Of a DNA stretch of 13,998 nt, positions 13,500-13,998 are shown in pieces. The DNA comes from Actinomycetes bacterium. GTDB taxonomy: Bacteria > Actinomycetota > Acidimicrobiia > Acidimicrobiales > JAMCPL01. The DNA lies in contig JAJZWK010000032.1 of NCBI GenBank assembly GCA_021846725.1, positions 1 through 13,998 on the forward strand, in the 5' to 3' direction. The position numbers were made by a program, and so were the translations under genes. The notes below the pieces were generated by a model that was not told the DNA's origin, ran no database searches, and worked only from the letters and a program-made list of their open reading frames with translations. Positions within the stretch are counted from its first letter, which is position 1. The number at the start of each line of letters is the position of its first letter.

Positions 13500-13998
13500 G
13501 TACTGCCGGGCTTTCCTGCTCTACCCATCTCTACTGCTCGACCAGCAACGACAAACCATACGGAATCGCAGAGGGCAGCGACAGTAGAGTTCAGCATCCC
13601 GGCACGATCTTGGAACTCTACTCCAATCTGAGTTGCGGGATGGACAGACAAGCCAACTTCGTCTGCAACAAAGATACTTACCAGACCAGCCTCCCCCCTT
13701 TTCGCCAGAGCATGTTCTAATCTGTCCAGATTTTTCAACCAATCGTCGAGGTGAGAAGTGGGTTCTCTCGTGGTAGGTGGAGCCGTGGTAGGTGGAGCCG
13801 TGGTAGATGGAGTCGTGGTAGGTGGAGTCGTGGTAGATGCAATCGTAGTAGGTGTAGCAGTGAGTGGGGCTACCTCTGATAAAATTGTGGCTGGTGGAGA
13901 AAGGACAGATGGAGCAACATCGGGTGAAATTGCCTCAGATGGCCATATATTGGACATCTCTGCATCGGATGGCGTAGCGAGTATGGTCAGAGAATCTA
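13496..13998 (-). CDS. cobU: Adenosylcobinamide kinase / guanylyltransferase, C-terminal part (5' end outside window)
   Basis: CobU phosphorylates adenosylcobinamide and transfers GMP to it. Only the last 167 or so codons are visible. The frame is open past the ATG at 13957 to the edge, reading DSLTILATPSDAEMS, so that Met is internal. DSLT fits the DxLT segment that follows the Walker B strand. After it come a Ser/Thr/Pro-rich stretch of about 65 residues, then LDDWLKNLDRLEHALAKRG, the family motif FVADEVGLSVHPATQIGVEF, DRAGMLN and VWFVVAGRAVEM. The P-loop and guanylylated histidine should lie beyond the window. The low-complexity stretch is an insertion in a loop that is short in ordinary CobU (about 180 residues total). 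The VHPxT form resembles actinobacterial enzymes. It overlaps cobS by four bases. Confidence 0.85.
   Translation of the reverse strand, partial: DSLTILATPSDAEMSNIWPSEAISPDVAPSVLSPPATILSEVAPLTATPTTIASTTTPPTTTPSTTAPPTTAPPTTREPTSHLDDWLKNLDRLEHALAKRGEAGLVSIFVADEVGLSVHPATQIGVEFQDRAGMLNSTVAALCDSVWFVVAGRAVEMGRAGKPGST
13769..13858. repeat. 15-base tandem repeat, six copies, in cobU
   Basis: Six contiguous 15-base units start at 13769, 13784, 13799, 13814, 13829 and 13844, of the form CGTGGTAGGTGGAGC. Units 1 and 2 are identical and units 3 to 6 carry increasing changes. They encode a pentapeptide ladder of the APPTT/TPSTT type inside the cobU insertion. The gradient, with identical copies at one end, suggests recent expansion there. 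Confidence 0.9.

Noticed and set aside
13496..13957. Stand-alone small Pro/Thr-rich secreted protein starting at 13957
   Set aside because: The frame stays open upstream to the window edge with CobU-like DSLT, there is no signal peptide, and the C-terminal half matches CobU.

Overview
The window shows one side of a cobalamin (vitamin B12) gene cluster, entirely on the minus strand. It reads from high to low coordinates: cobU (5' end beyond the right edge), cobS, cbiB, a cobC/cobD-type PLP enzyme, cobQ, a small 41-codon ORF, cobN, and a fused ChlI-ChlD chelatase partner. A 354-base gap follows, then glycerol kinase glpK. The plus-strand reading frames look like shadows of these genes. I found no rRNA, tRNA, CRISPR array, transposase, phage gene or cobalamin riboswitch. 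If a B12 riboswitch controls the cluster, it lies upstream of cobU, outside the window.

The organism is a bacterium, because CobU is the bacterial kinase and archaea use CobY instead. An actinobacterial relative is my best guess. The CobU C-terminus has the 'EVGLxVHPxT..G..F.D..G.LN' form I associate with Actinobacteria, and pairing CobN with a fused ChlID protein instead of CobS/CobT chelatase subunits is common there. Base composition looks moderate (not counted), low for that phylum, so the assignment is an inference.

The genes fit one pathway. CobN with ChlI-ChlD inserts cobalt into the corrin ring, the late-insertion route. CobQ then amidates the ring, the CobC-type enzyme supplies aminopropanol phosphate, and CbiB attaches it. 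CobU activates the product and CobS joins it to the lower-ligand base. Spacing is operon-like: ATGA overlaps at cobU/cobS and cobN/chlD, a 9-base gap at cobS/cbiB, and a 35-base overlap at cbiB/cobC. glpK is functionally unrelated. It has its own strong ribosome binding site with a TTG start and is probably transcribed from the 354-base gap.

The most unusual feature is the density of short repeats inside otherwise conserved enzymes. Five genes carry tandem repeats whose periods are multiples of three (12, 15 or 18 bases), so the frame is kept: SAEPT in GlpK, an Asn/Ser pentapeptide and a duplicated RPMT in ChlD, an acidic tetrapeptide in CobN, an NNQP hexapeptide in CobQ and APPTT in CobU. 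The repeats in GlpK, CobN, CobQ and CobU sit in apparent loop insertions; in ChlD one sits in the interdomain linker and the other at the C-terminus. Two 9-base tandem repeats also occur, one intergenic and one across the cobQ stop. A different, interspersed repeat occurs five times around the cobC/cobQ junction. It is read in all three frames, supplies the cobC stop codon, and seems to have built the CobC C-terminal tail and the CobQ N-terminal extension.
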